64,000 nt of DNA from Saussurea involucrata (lineage: Eukaryota; Streptophyta; Magnoliopsida; Asterales; Asteraceae), in NCBI GenBank assembly GCA_033807775.1, contig CM066325.1:19401301-19465300 (forward strand). The letters are read 5' to 3'. The notes below the pieces were generated by a model. That model did no database searches, was not told the origin of the DNA, and saw only the letters and a program-made list of their open reading frames with translations. Of the stretch, positions 12,005 to 22,110 are shown piece after piece (position 1 is the first letter of the stretch; each line of letters begins with the position of its first letter). Both the position numbers and the translations under genes were made by a program.

Positions 12005-12374
12005 TTTTTTTTTTGTATATATATATTATATACATATATATATATATATTCTGTGTTTGAAAATTATGAATCAACTCCGAATAGGCTCACCTATTTGGAT
12101 ACGGTGTCTAGGAAAGATAAAGGCGAATTCTTCGAATTCTAATGAGGTCGGTTTTTAAAGTGCCTTCGCGCTTACCACCCTCACCGTCTTTTCTGGTCGC
12201 TTCCAAGTAGAGCTACCGAAAAGGGTTGAGTAAATAATTTCCTTGTCTGTATATTTTTTGTGAAAATATATTATTATATGTGGTTTTCTATGCTTTCTAG
12301 ACTAACTTTCAAAGGACCCATAAGATGTGGGGACCATAAAAGTTGTACTTTAAATGTTGTAGATAAATCTTGAT
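12005..12374 (+). other. gag-pol spacer with TA-rich tract
   Basis: A T-run and an alternating TA tract (about 12016-12050) follow the gag stop. The rest, including CTCACCGTCTTTTCTGGTCG, has no open frame joining gag to the protease fragment. Confidence 0.6.
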
Positions 12375-12536
12375 ATGGATTGGATTCTTGATAGTGGATG
12401 CACACGTCACATGACCGGAAACCATAATCTTTTTTCATCATATGAGTCATGTGATGGTGGACTAGTAATTTTTGGAGGAAACTCCAAAGGAAATATAATT
12501 GGGAGAGGATTTTATTTTGAAATTGGTTGTGTGTAA
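12375..12536 (+). pseudogene. Copia protease start, pol remnant
   Basis: A short frame encodes the retropepsin signature of plant copia elements (WILDSGCTRHMTGN, with active-site DSG), followed by a segment like the start of the protease fold (VIFGGNSKGNIIGRG). It stops at 12534. Nothing resembling integrase, reverse transcriptase or RNase H follows, so pol has been deleted from within the protease. Confidence 0.85.
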
Positions 12537-12600
12537 GATTGGTTAAAGAAAACCTTGAAATTCGTAAAAGCTGAATGTTGCCGGACAAACTTGCTGTCTC

Positions 12601-12823
12601 GGTATACCGTGACCCTAAGGCGGTATACCGTTTTCTGTTCACCACCACCACGTGTCACTCTGTGATTATCCGATGGAAACCGTTCAAGCTGACCCCGGTA
12701 TACCGCGTTCCCTAGGCGGTATGCCGCACCGCTGTTTCTACACTATCACGCGTGTTTAAAGAAGTCAAGTCAATTCAACTCTTTTTCTGACTCGGTATAC
12801 CACGGCTACCTAGGCGGTATACC
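12601..12823. promoter_or_regulatory. Internal palindrome array, upstream of the 3' ORF
   Basis: Three more pairs of the GGTATACC core start at 12601 and 12622, 12697 and 12718, and 12794 and 12816. Spacing within pairs is 21, 21 and 22 bp, and pairs repeat every 96-97 bp, matching the LTR array. The fourth site reads GGTATGCC and the left flanks are weaker than in the LTR. The array ends about 190 bp before the 3' ORF start, followed by a CT-rich leader. It looks like a copy of U3-type sequence serving the 3' ORF, which is inference. Confidence 0.8.
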
Positions 12824-13016
12824 GCGCGTCTTCGACGGATTTAAATCCATAGTAGGTAAGTTTCTTTTCCTTTCTTTTTATCCTTGAGCTCTATCTCTCT
12901 CTCCCTCCTCTTGCCGCCGACCGCCGCCTACGACGTCCGCCGTCAACAACCGAAGTTTTTCTTCCGGCCACCGGAACTCCAACCTTTCGACAACAGTTTT
13001 TCTCTCCTTCCTTCAA

Positions 13017-14048
13017 ATGGCTCCAAAAAGGGCTCGTACCTCTCGGGGAGCTTCTAGCTCTCAAAACCCATCTGACCCTCCTCAAAACCGTCGTGATTAT
13101 AGACGACATATTTTTGAATCCCGACCTTGTAACCCAGGTCGATCTGTCGATTTAGTGGGTCTAGAACATCTTGGTACCTTTGAAGCTTTCTCTTCTATTG
13201 ACTGGGAACCTTTTCTTTCTTTTCAAGGAGATGTACCTTTTTCAAGTATGGTCGATTTTTATGCTGGGTATGACTTTAACGAGACCACCCATCGTGTCTC
13301 TCTTCATATTTTCAACCACTCTTTTGACTGGAGTTTAGAAGATTTTTCTCGTGTACTGGGTCTAACCCATTCCAATATAAATGTGTTTTCAAATAATACT
13401 GCCTTTACTTCCCTGCTTACCCAGGTTCAAGAAACTCAGGAAACCATTCTCCAATCTGTTTTAGCTCCTGTTTTTCGAAATAATTTTCCCTCAATTTTAA
13501 CTGATCAACATCTTCCGGAAAATCTTCGTTTTTGGAATAAAATTATCCTTTTTAACGTTTTGGGACGCGCTGGAAAATTTGACAGATTGGGTGCACTTCA
13601 GTGCTATATCCTTTACTGTCTCCAGCATGGCATCCGTATTAATGCCACCTACATTATTGCTCACCGTATGGTGATTTCCGAGTCTGGTCACCAGTCTCTT
13701 CCGTTTGGTTACTTAATTCGAAACCTTTTTACAAACCTTCAAATTCCTATCATTGGTAGGATGTTAGCTCCTACTCCTTCTCTCAATGCACTGACTGTTA
13801 GTCGAATGAGTGCTCCACCGGGACGGGCTCTTCATCGCCCTCAAGATCCGGCTCCCGAGGAAGACGATCCATACGCAATCCCGGCGGGTGCAATCTCAAA
13901 TCGTCAAATATACTCCGCGATCATTGACTTGCGCCGGAGTTACGATGCCGATCAACGTGTGGTGCAAGACCGCTTGGAAGACATTGACGAGCAGTTGTGG
14001 ACATTATCTAATCAACTGAACGAAATTGAATTTATAGATAGCGATTAA
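13017..14048 (+). CDS. 3' ORF of the Sirevirus-like element, plant transposon-protein type
   Basis: An intact 343-aa frame lies downstream of the pol remnant, in the position where Sireviruses may carry an extra (env-like) ORF. It starts with a basic, Ser-rich tail (MAPKRARTSRGASSS). The core (about residues 40-220) follows the pattern seen in Athila-ORF1 and putative plant transposon proteins: VPFSSMVDFYAGYDF, a beta-like stretch, DFSRVLGL, and a later segment YCLQHGIRINATY. The C-terminus (about 290-340) is heptad-rich and probably coiled coil. I see no signal peptide or clear membrane segment, so an envelope role is not supported. The family call is from motif memory and is moderate; function unknown. 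Its intact state while pol is gone is notable. Confidence 0.75.
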   Translation: MAPKRARTSRGASSSQNPSDPPQNRRDYRRHIFESRPCNPGRSVDLVGLEHLGTFEAFSSIDWEPFLSFQGDVPFSSMVDFYAGYDFNETTHRVSLHIFNHSFDWSLEDFSRVLGLTHSNINVFSNNTAFTSLLTQVQETQETILQSVLAPVFRNNFPSILTDQHLPENLRFWNKIILFNVLGRAGKFDRLGALQCYILYCLQHGIRINATYIIAHRMVISESGHQSLPFGYLIRNLFTNLQIPIIGRMLAPTPSLNALTVSRMSAPPGRALHRPQDPAPEEDDPYAIPAGAISNRQIYSAIIDLRRSYDADQRVVQDRLEDIDEQLWTLSNQLNEIEFIDSD

Positions 14049-14203
14049 TTTTTATGTCTTCTTAAAACTTTATTTAATTAACATTATTATTGCTCTGTTC
14101 TAATGTTTATTCTCCTGCTTCGTTATTCTTATTGAACTTTTTTTAAAAGAGCTTATTTTATCTAACCCTTAAAAATACTAACTCTCAAATATTTCATATT
14201 TTG

Positions 14204-14333
14204 AGGGGGAGCATCTTTCGAGGGGGAGCATAGCGTCTTTCTTAACCCTTTTTGCTTCGACAAAAGGGGGAGAGAAACCGAGTATGCTCTCGTGTTTAGC
14301 GGTTGTGTTTGTCATCATCAAAAAGGGGGAGAT
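14204..14333 (+). other. Repeated polypurine tracts before the 3' LTR
   Basis: GAGGGGGAGCAT occurs near 14204 and 14219, AAAAGGGGGAGAG near 14263, and AAAAAGGGGGAGAT next to the LTR (14320-14333). Only the last is in position to prime plus-strand synthesis. Duplicated purine tracts upstream of the 3' LTR are a known Sirevirus trait. Confidence 0.85.
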
Positions 14334-15481
14334 TGTTGGTGCAAGTGTACCACATCTCTATATATTTTATATATTTATTTTGATGATTACAAACACACCG
14401 TATTATTGTTTTTCTAACAATTTTATCCAAGTGTGCAGTTAATTGGACAACATGAAGATTTTATCTGAAGAGTCCAAGACTGGTGTTTACGTCATCATAT
14501 ATCTCATAATAATAAACACCCTAAATAATATACCACTTGGATATTTCAAAAACCTAACCCAACACTATTTTTAAATTAAACTAAATCCTTGATTTAAATT
14601 AATTTAAGAATGTTGACTCTTTTGGAATAAGGGAAAAAGAATTCAGTTGCCTTTTTAAGCTATGGTCGCTCCTGACACTGAGACACCTTTTTCAGGCGGT
14701 ATACCGCGTGGTGCTCGGCGGTATACCGCGGCTCTGTTACGTGTGGCAGGTTCTTGCAGGTTGACCTTCCTGCTGTCAGCTACCTTTTCAGGCGGTATAC
14801 CGCGTGGTGTATGGCGGTATACCGCGGCTCTGCTACACGTGTTGCAGGTTGCTTTTGCAGGTTGACTTCTTTATGTCAGCACCTTTTTCTGGGCGGTATA
14901 CCGCGCCCATATAGGCGGTATACCGCGGCACCCTCTCGACCGTTGCTGCTCCAAGTATATATACATGCAGCTTCTCAACTCCATATAACACATAATTGAA
15001 AAATCTATCTCTTGGAGAAACTACCAGCTACACCCATCAGTTATTCAACATATTTTTTGAGTGATCAAACCCTCAAAGATCCAAGTGTTATACTTATACA
15101 AGAGTGATTAATATTGTGAGATATATTCTCTTGTAAGTATTTGAATAGTGTGAGTGATTCACGTTCTCGAGCAAAAGCAAGAGATTTTATTATCATTGTA
15201 TCAAGGTTTGTGTTCTACCATAAAGAACACTTATAGTGAATCAGTGTGTCGAGAAGTGTCTCGGCAAGTGGACTAGCCAGCCAGTTGGTGGTGAACCACT
15301 TTAAATCTCGGTGTCGGTATCAATATTCTCTACCCTTATCTCTTTATATTCCCGTTGTGCACTTAATTTTATTTATATATTTGTTGTGCATGCAATATTT
15401 GTTGTTGATTTTGATAAGAGAATTTTTATTTGTGAAATATTTTTAAATACAACCTTTACCCCCCCTAAGGTTGTCCTAACA
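14334..15481 (+). repeat. 3' LTR of the Sirevirus-like element
   Basis: Same sequence as the 5' LTR from TGTTGGTGC to CCTAACA. Differences seen by eye: GATTACAAAC instead of GATTACTAAC near the start, TTGATAAGAG instead of TTAATAAGAG near the end, and one extra C in the C-run before the end. Confidence 0.93.
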
Positions 15482-15514
15482 TGCTCGTCCAAATTTTGAG
15501 GGTGTTACAGGACA

Positions 15515-16000
15515 CGACGCAGATTTCTAAAAAATGTGTGAATCTGCAAAAACGTAGGTGGGTTCCCTTTGTAAATGTTATAGTTTATAATTTGTAAACA
15601 TATGACGTGTTAATATACGTACCGCAGGTCCAAGGGCAACGAAGCACAACTCAAAACGTCCATTTGATTCGGTCCTTATCTGGGTGACTGTACCTGGATT
15701 CTGCAGCTGCAAATTATATAAATACCCAGAGAGTCGTTCATACGACTCATCGAATGTGCCTCTAACCATTAGCAGTGCCCTGCATCGCGCACGTCAGCCT
15801 TGGTAGTAACCAATTGTGATCTCGTACTGCTGGTTTACATCGTTGACGACGTCCTTTGGACGAAATGACCTGCTAGCATCAAGAAATTTGTCTTTCAGTA
15901 ATGCACCCAAAGTCCTTTTGGTGGCTTGTTTGTGGTTGAATCTATATATGAAACCCATTTCCACGTCCACACATTTAGTTCGCAATCCATAAATTTTCAT
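15515..16000 (-). pseudogene. MULE transposase, N-terminal part (broken)
   Basis: Minus-strand translation from 16000 gives a MULE N-terminal segment (LLKDKFLDASRSFRPKDVV, then YEITIGYYQG), a gap with a stop, then NPGTVTQIRTESNGRFELCF near 15680. Around 15578-15625 a GTACGT donor and a GCAG acceptor before 15560 suggest an intron. After it, the frame runs into the insertion point and continues at 3946 in the DDE core. The start of a full-length MULE protein is missing. Confidence 0.8.
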
Positions 16001-16334
16001 CGCGAACCAGGGGCTTAAAATGTAAATTTCATCGCGAACCAGGGGGTTAAAATGTAAATTTCATCGCGGATGAGGGGCCATTGCGGGTACCACGGGTAAA
16101 CTTCGAGGGATGTTTGGTCAAAGTCCAGGATCGCGGGATAAATTGCGGGATTATGGGGTATTTCGACAAATTCAAAGAGATTTGGGGCATTTTGGTAACC
16201 GATTTATCAACTTGGGGCATTTTAATTAATTTCCCTATAAAAACATAAGTTATTTTAGATAAGCAATCCAAAAAATATCAGAAGTTAAACTCTAAAAAAA
16301 TACACTCAATCAACTATATTATAGTCTAATATTA

Positions 16335-16669
16335 GAGTAAATTACTGTTTTGGTCCCTAAGGTATGTCAAAAATTACGAAATTGGTCCTTTATCTTTAAA
16401 AATTACAGTTTTGGTCCCTCACGTATGCAACTTTTTACGAAATTGATCCCTCGAGCTGACGGCCGTCTATTTCCTCCGTTAAGCTCGAGGGTAAAATGGT
16501 CTTTTTATATATGTTTATTTCTTTTAACATTTTTTATCAATTATATATATATACAATATATATACATATACACACCACCACCACCATCATCAACCCATCA
16601 CCACCATCGTCAACCCACCACCACCATATTTCTTTCTTCTCTCCTTTCTTTATATATACACACACAGAT

Positions 16670-16709
<40 letters not shown>

Positions 16710-16782
16710 GAAAAAAAGATGGTGGTGGTGGGTGGTGGTGGGTTGATGATGGTGGTGGTGGTTGACGATGGTGGTGGTGGTG

Positions 16783-16825
<43 letters not shown>

Positions 16826-17085
16826 ATATCTGTGTGTGTATATATATACCTTAGGGACCAAAACAGAAAAAGGGTATGATTAATTAAAAAATGGTAAAAT
16901 AAACGAAAAAGGGTAAAAAGACCATTTTACCCTCGAGCTTAACGGAGGAAATAGACGACCGTCAGCTCGAGGGACCAATTTCGTAAAAACTGCATACGTG
17001 AGGGACCAAAACGGTAATTTTTAAAGATAAAGGACCAATTTCGTAATTTTTGACATACCTTAGGGACCAAAACAGTAATTTACTC
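16335..17085. mobile_element. Fold-back MULE-type MITE with 9-bp target duplication
   Basis: It starts GAGTAAATTACTGTTTTGG and ends in the reverse complement CCAAAACAGTAATTTACTC. Inverted arms extend for about 170 bp, including CCCTCGAGCTGACGGCCGTC against GACGACCGTCAGCTCGAGGG. The flanking 9-mer CTAATATTA (16326-16334 and 17086-17094) is a perfect target duplication. The centre is simple sequence: a CCACCACCATCATC block (about 16573-16626) mirrored by a GATGATGGTGGTGG block (about 16710-16785), with TA tracts on the inner and outer sides. The apparent reading frames here are low-complexity and non-coding. Confidence 0.88.
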
Positions 17086-17112
17086 CTAATATTAACTATA
17101 TCGTTTAAATTA

Positions 17113-19226
17113 GAGTAAACTGCAATTTTGGTCCCTGTGGTATGTTGTTTTTCTCACTTTTGGTCCCCATAAAATTTTTATTGCAAGAAAAACCCTGTGG
17201 TATGCAAAAGTGCTCGATTTTGGTCCCTAAGACTAACAGCCGTTAGTTTTAGCTGTTAAATACCCCCATGTGCCTTGCACATGAGGGTATATATGTCATT
17301 TTACAAATATAGGCCACAGGGACCAAAATTGCAATTTACCAATTTGTTATTATATTTTTTATTTAAAATATAATAATTATATTATATAATTAATAAATAA
17401 ATATCACATGATTTAAAAATAACATATTTAATAAAATGAATTTTTTTTAATTAAGTAATAATTTGTTTACGTGTCGTCATCCAAAACTAATAAATTTGTT
17501 ACTCTAAAATAATTAATTAATAATTTGTTTAATCTAAAACAACTATTAACTGATTAATAATTTGTTTAATCTAAAACAACTATTAACTGATTAATAATTT
17601 GTTTAATCTCAAGTAATATTAATTAATTAATTACAAATTTATTCTAAAATAATTTATATTTTATTTATTTATTAAATTTCACTTTTAATATAAAATAAAT
17701 TATTCAATAAAAAAAAGGGAAAACTGCATGAAAATGAAACCAACTTTCATCAATTTCCTATTTTTGGGAACCAACTTTCAAAATCGTCACTCAAGGACCT
17801 AGACCAAACTTTATGTTTATTTAAGGGTCTGGTTAACTTGTTGACCTTAATAATGACATCACCCTGTTTTTTTTGCCAACTAAGATTCTACATCATTATT
17901 TTATTTAAAAAATAACTCTAAAATGCTGACATGGAACATTATCTTTTTATTTGAAAAATAATTATTCCAAATCCCATTTTATTTAAATATCTTGATTTTT
18001 TATAAATCAAGTTAATTTGTTGTAGATCTCAATCCACCATGATTCAGCCTTGAAACAACAAAAGCAGTATTTAAATCCCTTGCAGAAGATGAAAAGCTTA
18101 CTGTTTGCACCTTGAATGAGTAGCAAGAAGGTTAGTAATTGATAATTAATGTTAGAACACTATCACAACATACTACTATTATATGATAGTCTAACAGAAA
18201 CAGTAACAGTAGCAGCGCCGTCGAAGAAGAAGCAGCGCCGCCAGAGAAGAAGCGCCGGAGAAGGAAAGACGCTCCAGAGAATAAGCACTGGAGAAGCAAC
18301 GCCAGAGAAGGAAAGACGATGGGAACGACGACTAGGGTAGGGTTGCAAATTGCAATCACGATTGAGGATAGGAGAAACCGAGCGGCGTCTGTTGGTTTTC
18401 AATTTTACAATTTGATTTCTTAATTTTTTTTAATTACATCTTAATGATAATGATAAATATCCACCTAATAGATATTTTTAATTATTAGGTGCCATGTCAT
18501 GTTAATTTACCGTACCTGCTGAATAGGTTACCAAACCCTTAAATAAACATAAATTTTGGTTCAGACCCTTGAATGACGATTTTGAAAGTTGGTTTCTCAA
18601 AATAGGAAATGGGTGAAAGTTGGTTCCATTTTCATGAACATGAAGTTTTTTATAAGAATTTTATTATAAATATTTGAGAAAAAGAATCAATAATAAAAAC
18701 ACAAAAATAGGTTGAAGATCCCTTATATAATATTTTTATTATATAATTAATGTTATATTCTGATAAATACAAATTATGTTGAAATTAAAATTTGGATTAT
18801 TTTAGAGTAAACAAATTATTAGTTAATTATTTAAGAGAAAAAGATTTATTAGTATTAGTTAACTAAACGTAAACAAATTATTACTTAATTAAAAAAATTT
18901 CATTTTATTAAATATGTTATTTTTAAATCATGTGATATTTATTAATTATATTATATAATATAATTATTATATTTTAAATAAATAATATAATAACAAATTG
19001 ATAAAATGCAATTTTGGTCCCTGTGGCCTATATTTGTAAAATGACATATATACCCTCATGTGCAAGGCACATGGGGGTATTTAACAGCTGCAACTAACGG
19101 CTGTTAGTCTTAGGGACCAAAATCGAGCACTTTTGCATACCACGGGGTTTTTTTGCAATAAAAATTTTCTGAGGGCCAAAAGTGAGAAAAACAACATACC
19201 ACAGGGACCAAAATTGCAGTTTACTC
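17113..19226. mobile_element. Fold-back element, copy A (2.1 kb)
   Basis: It begins GAGTAAACTGCAATTTTGGT and ends in the inverse. Terminal arms of about 220 bp match (17113-17332 against 19007-19226). A perfect 9-bp target duplication TTTAAATTA flanks it (17104-17112 and 19227-19235), indicating a Mutator-type insertion. It has no transposase. The arms carry CTAACAGCCGTTAG and a CATGTGCCTTGCACATG palindrome. A second inverted-repeat element is nested inside. Confidence 0.88.
17717..18650. mobile_element. Inner inverted-repeat element nested in copy A
   Basis: Inverted arms of about 115 bp begin near AACTGCATGAAAATGAAACC and end near GGTTCCATTTTCATGAACAT. Both include AACTTTCAAAATCGTCA and AACCAGACCCTTAAATAAAC or their complements. 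Its middle (about 18190-18400) is GC-richer and has an 80-residue open frame on each strand, rich in AGAAGAAGC/GCCGCC, possibly a captured gene fragment. The same inner element sits at the matching place in the inverted copy (about 20200-21140). Exact ends are uncertain. Confidence 0.65.
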
Positions 19227-19631
19227 TTTAAATTATTTACAATTTTATCATCTTATAATACACCTTAATAAATTTATATAAAAAATTATTAATCAAAATC
19301 TTATGGATAAGAAATTATTAAAATAACATGTCTGTCTCTCACTAGATAATTTTAGATAATTCTTCGTATATTTTAAGGGTTTTTTAGGTTTATTTATTTT
19401 AGGAAATAAAATAGAAATTTACTGACAATATGGGAAACAAAAATTCTATTTTCTTTATTTCAAAGATTGTGTTAAAATGCTCTCAGGCCATGAGTACCGG
19501 TACCCAATGAATGAACCCACTTGCCACCTCAGCGCCACATCAGTTTTTCTCTTTCCTAACCTCCTTACCCAAAAGTGGAGTACCACTACCCAATGAACCC
19601 ACTTGTCACCTCATCTTTTTTAATTCTTTTA

Positions 19632-21704
19632 GAGTAAACTGCAATTTTGGTCCCTGTGGTATGTTGTTTTTCTCACTTTTGACCCTCAGAAAATTTTTAT
19701 TGCAAGAAAAACCCTGTGGTATGCAAAAGTGCTCGGTTTTGGTCCCTAAGACTAACAGCCGTTAGTTGCAGCTGTTAAATACCTCCATGTGCCTTGCACA
19801 TGAGGGTATATATGTCATTTTACAAATATAGGCCACAGGGACCAAAATTGCATTTTATCAATTTGTTATTATATTATTTATTTAAAATATAATAATTATA
19901 TTATATAATATAATTAATAAATATCACATGATTTAAAAATAACATATTTAATAAAATGATTTTTTTAATTAAGTAATAATTTGTTTAAGTTTAGTTAACT
20001 AATACTAATAAATCTTTTTCTCTTAAATAATTAACTAATAATTTGTTTACTCTACAATAATCCAAATTTTAATTTCAACATAATTTGTATTTATCAGAAT
20101 ATAACATTAATTATATAATAAAAATATTATATAAGGGATCTTCAACCTATTTTTGTGTTTTTATTATTGATTTTTTTTTCTCAAATATTTATAATAAAAT
20201 TCTTATAAAAAACTTCATGTTCATGAAAATGGAACCAACTTTCACCCATTTCCTATTTTGAGAAACCAACTTTCAAAATCGTCATTCAAGGGTCTGAACC
20301 AAACTTTATGTTTATTTAAGGGTTTGGTAACCTATTCAGCAGGTACGGTAAATTAACATGACATGACACATAATAATTAAAAATATCTATTAGGTGGATA
20401 TTTATCATTATCATTAAGATATAATTAAAAAAATTAAGAAATCAAATTGTAAAGTTGAAAACCAACAGACGCCGCTCGGTTTCTCCTATCCTCAATCGTG
20501 ATTGCAATTTGCAACCCTACCCTAGTCGTCGTTCCCATCGTCTTTCCTTCTCTGGCGTTGCTTCTCCAGTGCTTATTCTCTGGCGCGTCTTTCCTTCTCC
20601 GGCGCTTCTTCTCTGACGACACTGCTTTTTCTTCGACGACGCTGCTACTGTTACTATTTTCTGTTAGACTATCATATAATAGTAGTCTGTTGTGATGATG
20701 TTCTAACATTAATTATCAATTACTAACCTTCTTGCTACTCATTCAAGGTGCAAACAGTAAGCTTTTCATCTTCTGCAAGAGATTTAAATACTGCTTTTGT
20801 TGTTTCAAGGCTGAATCATGGTGGATTGAGATCTACAACAAATTAACTTGATTTATAAAAAATCAAGATATTTAAATAAAATGGGATTTGGAATAATTAT
20901 TTTTCAAATAAAAAAATAATGTTCCATGTCAGCATTTTAGAGTTATTTTTTAAATAAAATAATGATGTAGAATCTTAGTTAGCAAAAAAACAGGGTGATG
21001 TCATTATTAAGGTCAACAAGTTAACCAGACCCTTAAATAAACATAAAGTTTGGTCTAGGTCCTTGAGTGACGATTTTGAAAGTTGGTTCCCAAAAATAGG
21101 AAATTGATGAAAGTTGGTTTCATTTTCATGCAGTTTTCCCTTTTTTTATTGAATAATTTATTTTATATTAAAAGTGAAATTTAATAAATAAATAAAATAT
21201 AAATTATTTTAGAATAAACTTGTAATTAATTAATTAATATTACTTGAGATTAAACAAATTATTAATCAGTTAATAGTTGTTTCAGATTAAACAAATTATT
21301 AATTAATTATTTTAGAGTAACAAATTTATTAGTTTTGGTTGACGACACATAAACAAATTATTACTTAATTAAAAAAATCATTTTATTAAATATGTTATTT
21401 TTAAATCATGTGATATTTATTTATTAATTATATAATATAATTATTATATTTTAAATAAATAATATAATAACAAATTGGTAAATTGCAATTTTGGTCTCTG
21501 TGGCCTATATTTGTAAAATGACATATATACCCTCATGTGCAAGGCACATGGGGGTATTTAACAGCTAAAACTAACGGCTGTTAGTCTTAGGGACCAAAAT
21601 CGAGCACTTTTGCATACCACATGGTTTTTCTTGCAATAAAAATTTTATGGGGACCAAAAGTGAGAAAAACAACATACCACAAGGACCAAAATTGCAGTTT
21701 ACTC
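19632..21704. mobile_element. Fold-back element, copy B, inverted relative to copy A
   Basis: It has the same terminal arms as copy A and its own perfect 9-bp target duplication ATTCTTTTA (19623-19631 and 21705-21713). Internal non-symmetric parts (the GC-rich block, and AAGGGATCTTCAACC) read as the reverse complement of copy A, so A and B together form a large inverted repeat with a 405-bp spacer. Small differences are scattered throughout (for example AAACCCTGTGG against ACCATGTGG). It contains the same inner element. Confidence 0.88.
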
Positions 21705-21861
21705 ATTCTTTTATTTATACATTTAATTATTTAACAAAATAAAAATATTTATATATTTTTAATAAATAAAAATAAGATAAATAATAAAAATAAAAATTCA
21801 TATCATTCATTAAAAAATTAAAAATTACAAAATAAATTTAAAAATTACAAAATATTAAAAA

Positions 21862-22110
21862 TCTACTCGTCGTTGTTGCCGGGTTGTTGCCAAATTAGTC
21901 CCGCAAAAGCCGCTCGTTTGCAGCTACTCGACCTCTTTCTATGTTCCCGGCCCTCGGTTCTCTTCTTGACGATGAGGCGGTGCTACCATAAATTAATTTT
22001 GCAAGATTCTCGAACCAACCCTACAAAAATTTCCCTTTGATGATGCAAGTACTCGTCGGTGTCTATGGATGATGATGATGCGGTCGATGAAGCGGGTTGT
22101 GGCGAATCAT
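21862..22110 (-). pseudogene. Harbinger transposase N-terminal fragment
   Basis: Minus-strand translation has a Ser/Asp-rich stretch (PQPASSTASSSSIDTDEY), and in another frame an ERxRVAANERLLRD-like segment followed by FGNNP. This resembles the plant PIF/Harbinger transposase region with an R-rich block, RLMxDYF and a following NPVY. Stops and frame changes interrupt it, and the DDE core is missing. The assignment is by motif memory. Confidence 0.5.

Larger units (their letters stand above)
8862..15481 (+). mobile_element. Sirevirus-like Ty1/copia retrotransposon, lacking most of pol
   Basis: Two nearly identical 1.15-kb LTRs (8862-10008 and 14334-15481) flank the internal region. The target duplication TGCTC is perfect (8857-8861 and 15482-15486). 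A primer-binding site complementary to initiator tRNA-Met follows the 5' LTR, and several purine tracts precede the 3' LTR. Internal order: gag, a protease-start fragment, then an extra 3' ORF of 343 codons. Integrase, reverse transcriptase and RNase H are absent, so it would need another element to move. By eye the LTRs differ at about two bases plus one C-run length change over 1.15 kb, so insertion is recent. Sirevirus assignment rests on the gag, PBS, repeated purine tracts, extra 3' ORF and LTR palindromes. Confidence 0.9.
3952..15509. mobile_element. Solo LTR (about 2.7 kb of its own), inserted in the MULE transposase and itself interrupted
   Basis: It starts TGTAACACCCAAAATTTT and ends AAATTTTGAGGGTGTTACA, so it has TG...CA ends with a short inverted repeat. 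The target duplication GGACA is perfect (3947-3951 and 15510-15514). Its own sequence is 3952-5294, 7510-8861 and 15487-15509. A CT-rich stretch and CCCTAAACC-type motifs around 4170-4220 and a TATATATATATAT box near 7768 look like LTR regulatory sequence. No primer-binding site or coding region belonging to it is present. A solo LTR, probably Ty3/gypsy, is the simplest reading; a non-autonomous LARD without internal LTR repeats is the alternative. Confidence 0.8.
1607..16235 (-). mobile_element. Mutator-like element (MULE) interrupted by nested retrotransposons
   Basis: Both ends carry the same long inverted repeat. The left starts GGGAAATTAATTAAAATG at 1607, and the right end is its reverse complement finishing at 16235; similarity continues for about 100 bp, through the stretch about ATACCCCATAATCCCGC. 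Flanking nonamers TATAAAAAA (1598-1606) and TATAAAAAC (16236-16244) match at 8 of 9 positions, as expected for a Mutator 9-bp target duplication. The transposase is on the minus strand and is split by the insertion at 3952-15509. Removing that insertion leaves about 3.1 kb, including a fold-back insertion near the left end. The element is certainly inactive. Confidence 0.8.

Noticed and set aside
13017..14048. Envelope glycoprotein interpretation of the 3' ORF
   Set aside because: No signal peptide, transmembrane segment or fusion-like stretch is visible; it is described only as an extra ORF.
16350..16883. 177-codon plus-strand and 83-89-codon overlapping frames
   Set aside because: They are translations of TA, CCA and TGG simple repeats inside a fold-back MITE; all frames are open only because of the repeats.
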